A stretch of 64,000 nucleotides of DNA, from assembly GCA_020724265.1 (NCBI GenBank), contig DYHH01000005.1, positions 1 through 64,000 on the forward strand. The letters run 5' to 3'. The position numbers were made by a program, and so were the translations under genes. Below the pieces are notes generated by a model. It did not search any database and had not been told where the DNA came from. It saw only the letters and a list, made by a program, of their open reading frames with translations. Origin of the DNA: Melioribacter roseus (lineage in GTDB: Bacteria > Bacteroidota > Ignavibacteria > Ignavibacteriales > Melioribacteraceae). Shown here piece by piece: positions 62,235-64,000 of the stretch. Each line of letters starts with the position of its first letter. Position 1 is the stretch's first letter.

Positions 62235-63133
62235 TTACACACCGAGATTAAATAATCGATAGTTGTATCTGCTACACAAACATTTGTATCTGCGCCGCTG
62301 TAATAGATTTTTACGCTTCCGTCACTTTCGGCTATCCAGCCATTTGCGAAAACAACATTGTTGACATCACCTACTCTTTCATAATCCATTTCAGGAGCGA
62401 GAATCGGTTCTTTACTCCTACCAATAACTTTCCAAGGCTCGTTTAAATCAAGCAGTACAACACCTAATTTATAAAGAGATGTAATCCCAAATCCACGCAC
62501 ACCGTGATAAAGCATTAACCAACCTTTATCAGTTTTTATCGGATCACTTGATGAACCAATCTTATCATTTTCCCATGTACCGGGTTCAGGCTGCATAAGA
62601 ATTTTATAATTTCCCCAATGAATTAAATCCGGGCTTGATGCAATCCAGATATCTTTTCTATTTTCGGCAGATGGTCGATCAATCTTCCAATATTTATCGT
62701 TTATCTTTTCGGGGAATAATGAGCAGTCTTTATTTGAAGGTTCTGAAATTGGTCCGTGAATTTTAACATTTTTAAAATCTTTTGTTTCGGCTAGAATAAC
62801 TAAAGGCATATACTCTGAGTAACCGGTGTAGGTAAGGAAAAACTTATCTTCAAGCTGAGTTATACGAGGATCTTCAATACCCCACTCAACATATTCATAA
62901 AATTCGCTATGATCCTCGGGAGTAAGAAAAAGTTTATCATGAACTTTGAAAGAATATCCATCGGAACTTTCGGCAAGTACAAACGAAGATCTTCCGTTCG
63001 GCATTTCAACACGACAGACTAAAATATATTTACCGTTAAATTTAACTGCACCGGCATTAAAGATACTATTCACCTTAAAGGGAACGTTATCTTTTGTTAA
63101 AATTGGATTTAATTTAAATCGAATTACATTCAT
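62231..63133 (-). CDS. GH130 mannoside phosphorylase-like protein
   Basis: A 300-residue five-bladed-propeller enzyme of GH130. NPILTKDNVPFKVNSIFNAGA at the start, CRVEMPNGRSS, EWGIEDPRI (catalytic Asp) and DCSLFPEKINDKYW are family motifs, as is GSSSDPIKTDKGWLMLYHG. GH130 phosphorylases split beta-mannosides (often Man-GlcNAc or beta-1,2-mannose) to mannose-1-phosphate. Subfamily and linkage cannot be decided by eye. It overlaps the next gene by ATGA. Confidence 0.85.
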   Translation of the reverse strand: MNVIRFKLNPILTKDNVPFKVNSIFNAGAVKFNGKYILVCRVEMPNGRSSFVLAESSDGYSFKVHDKLFLTPEDHSEFYEYVEWGIEDPRITQLEDKFFLTYTGYSEYMPLVILAETKDFKNVKIHGPISEPSNKDCSLFPEKINDKYWKIDRPSAENRKDIWIASSPDLIHWGNYKILMQPEPGTWENDKIGSSSDPIKTDKGWLMLYHGVRGFGITSLYKLGVVLLDLNEPWKVIGRSKEPILAPEMDYERVGDVNNVVFANGWIAESDGSVKIYYSGADTNVCVADTTIDYLISVCK

Positions 63134-63166
63134 AGTATTTTTCCATAGTTAGTACGTTAATTGGAT

Positions 63167-64000
63167 TTAAGAGAATTTATTAAAGAGCTTATCAAGTTCA
63201 ATTTTTGCAAAACCGCAAGCCGAGTCAGACATAGCGTAAGGTATAATCAAATTATTATTATGAACTAGCGATCCACACGAATAAACAACATTAGGTACGT
63301 ATCCTTCTCTTTCATTTTCATCCGGCTCAATAAGCGGTTTTTTAAGTACTGCAATAACTTTATAGGGATTATTTAGATCGAGTAGAATTGCGCTCATCAC
63401 ATATTTTCTTAATGGTCCAACCGCATGAGTTAATAACAGCCATCCTTCTTTTGTTTCGATGGGTGAACCGCAATTACCAAGCTGCACAAATTCCCAAATT
63501 TGTTTTGGTTGAAGAATTTTTCGTGCTTTATCCCACTGATAAAGATTATCAGATTCCATCATATATAAATTTTCACCATCCTGTCTTGATGTAATAAAAT
63601 ACTTTCCCTTAATTTTTCTTGGGAATAAAGCCATTCCTTTATCATTAATCATTTTCCCGTGAAGAGTTCCTACTTCATAATTTCGAAAATCCTTAGTCTC
63701 TATAAGCTGTGTGCGAAATGATTTTCCGTTATAAGCTGTATAGGTCGATAAATATTTTGCATTTCCTTCGTCAGTAAATTTCACAAATCTTGCATCTTCC
63801 ATTCCCATCGATTCTGCTTTAGAAGAAGGAAAGAGAACACGTTCGGAAATCAAAGAGTTTTTCTCGAACATACATTTGTAATTGCTGCTCATTAAATCTT
63901 CTTTAGAATAGTTAAGAGAATTATGTTTGATATTTTTTTTATCAATTATTTCTTTGTATTTATAAGCAGTTACTTTGGGGAGCATTCTGAATGCGGATTC
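63167..64000 (-). CDS. GH130 glycoside phosphorylase/hydrolase-like protein (N-terminus cut by window)
   Basis: The 3' part of a second GH130 gene; the frame stays open to the window edge (coding-strand ...ESAFR before MLPKVTAY). At least 277 residues are visible: SKAESMGMEDARFVKFTDEG (catalytic region), RKIKGKYFITSRQDGENLYM, LGNCGSPIETKEGWLLLTHAVG and GYVPNVVYSCGSLVHN. It is more divergent from the 62231 protein than expected for a tandem copy, so a different linkage or a hydrolase type is possible. The start lies beyond base 64000. Confidence 0.8.
   Translation of the reverse strand, partial: ESAFRMLPKVTAYKYKEIIDKKNIKHNSLNYSKEDLMSSNYKCMFEKNSLISERVLFPSSKAESMGMEDARFVKFTDEGNAKYLSTYTAYNGKSFRTQLIETKDFRNYEVGTLHGKMINDKGMALFPRKIKGKYFITSRQDGENLYMMESDNLYQWDKARKILQPKQIWEFVQLGNCGSPIETKEGWLLLTHAVGPLRKYVMSAILLDLNNPYKVIAVLKKPLIEPDENEREGYVPNVVYSCGSLVHNNNLIIPYAMSDSACGFAKIELDKLFNKFS

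Overview
The window is low-GC DNA that looks like the Ignavibacteria/Bacteroidota-Chlorobi group. Many secreted proteins end in a type IX secretion (T9SS) sorting domain with the QNYPNPFNPSTTI signature. There are also PorD- and PorV-type genes, TonB-dependent receptors paired with DUF4249 lipoproteins, and a sphingolipid-type gene set. No rRNA, CRISPR array or complete insertion sequence is seen; one tRNA (tRNA-Ser, anticodon GCT) is intact.

Layout. 1-6.5 kb (minus strand): single secreted or lipoprotein genes separated by related repeats. 6.6-13.3 kb: UbiA prenyltransferase, PhoD-like phosphatase, a small cytochrome-like lipoprotein, a DUF123 GIY-YIG protein, then a probable bacterial ceramide set (CerR-like reductase, serine palmitoyltransferase, GNAT-type ceramide synthase). 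13.4-17.2 kb: PorD-like and PorV/PorQ-like proteins and a helix-hairpin-helix outer-membrane protein. 17.3-27.2 kb: isocitrate-dehydrogenase-type enzyme, aconitase family, MmgE/PrpD, fused CitD-CitE and CitF, interrupted by a YefM-YoeB toxin-antitoxin pair and by four copies of an inverted-repeat element, one of which carries an S23/four-helix-bundle gene. 27.3-39.4 kb: envelope proteins, a patatin-like lipase and a tandem duplication of DUF4249 lipoprotein plus TonB receptor. 39.4-42.2 kb: a MITE nested in a palindromic repeat, acetyl-CoA synthetase and a C-depleted tract able to form a G-quadruplex. 42.3-48.3 kb: an integron integrase remnant followed by a co-oriented array of small genes separated by attC-like repeats. 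48.5-49.2 kb: tRNA-Ser with a GIY-YIG gene and two broken tRNA copies riddled with small palindromes. 49.3-64 kb: KDG-type sugar kinase, adenosine/adenine deaminase, an orphan CUT1-type ABC ATPase and a mannoside-degradation cluster (GH2 beta-mannosidase, two GH130 proteins, other glycosidase-like proteins).

The most notable system is a decayed, non-canonical integron. The ORF at 42282-42548 keeps the two ends of IntI (N-terminal KLLDQ region and C-terminal MIYTH...GVRSPLD) but has lost the middle. In at least six units of the two arrays, the 7-bp core just upstream of a gene is the reverse complement, exactly or with one mismatch, of a 7-bp core just after that gene's stop codon. Integron cassettes predict exactly this. 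Most cargo is exported: T9SS-tagged proteins, lipoproteins and a trypsin-like protease. Short GC-rich palindromes have inserted repeatedly into these repeats and into the tRNA-Ser copies. Paired 'empty' and 'filled' sites are visible inside the window.
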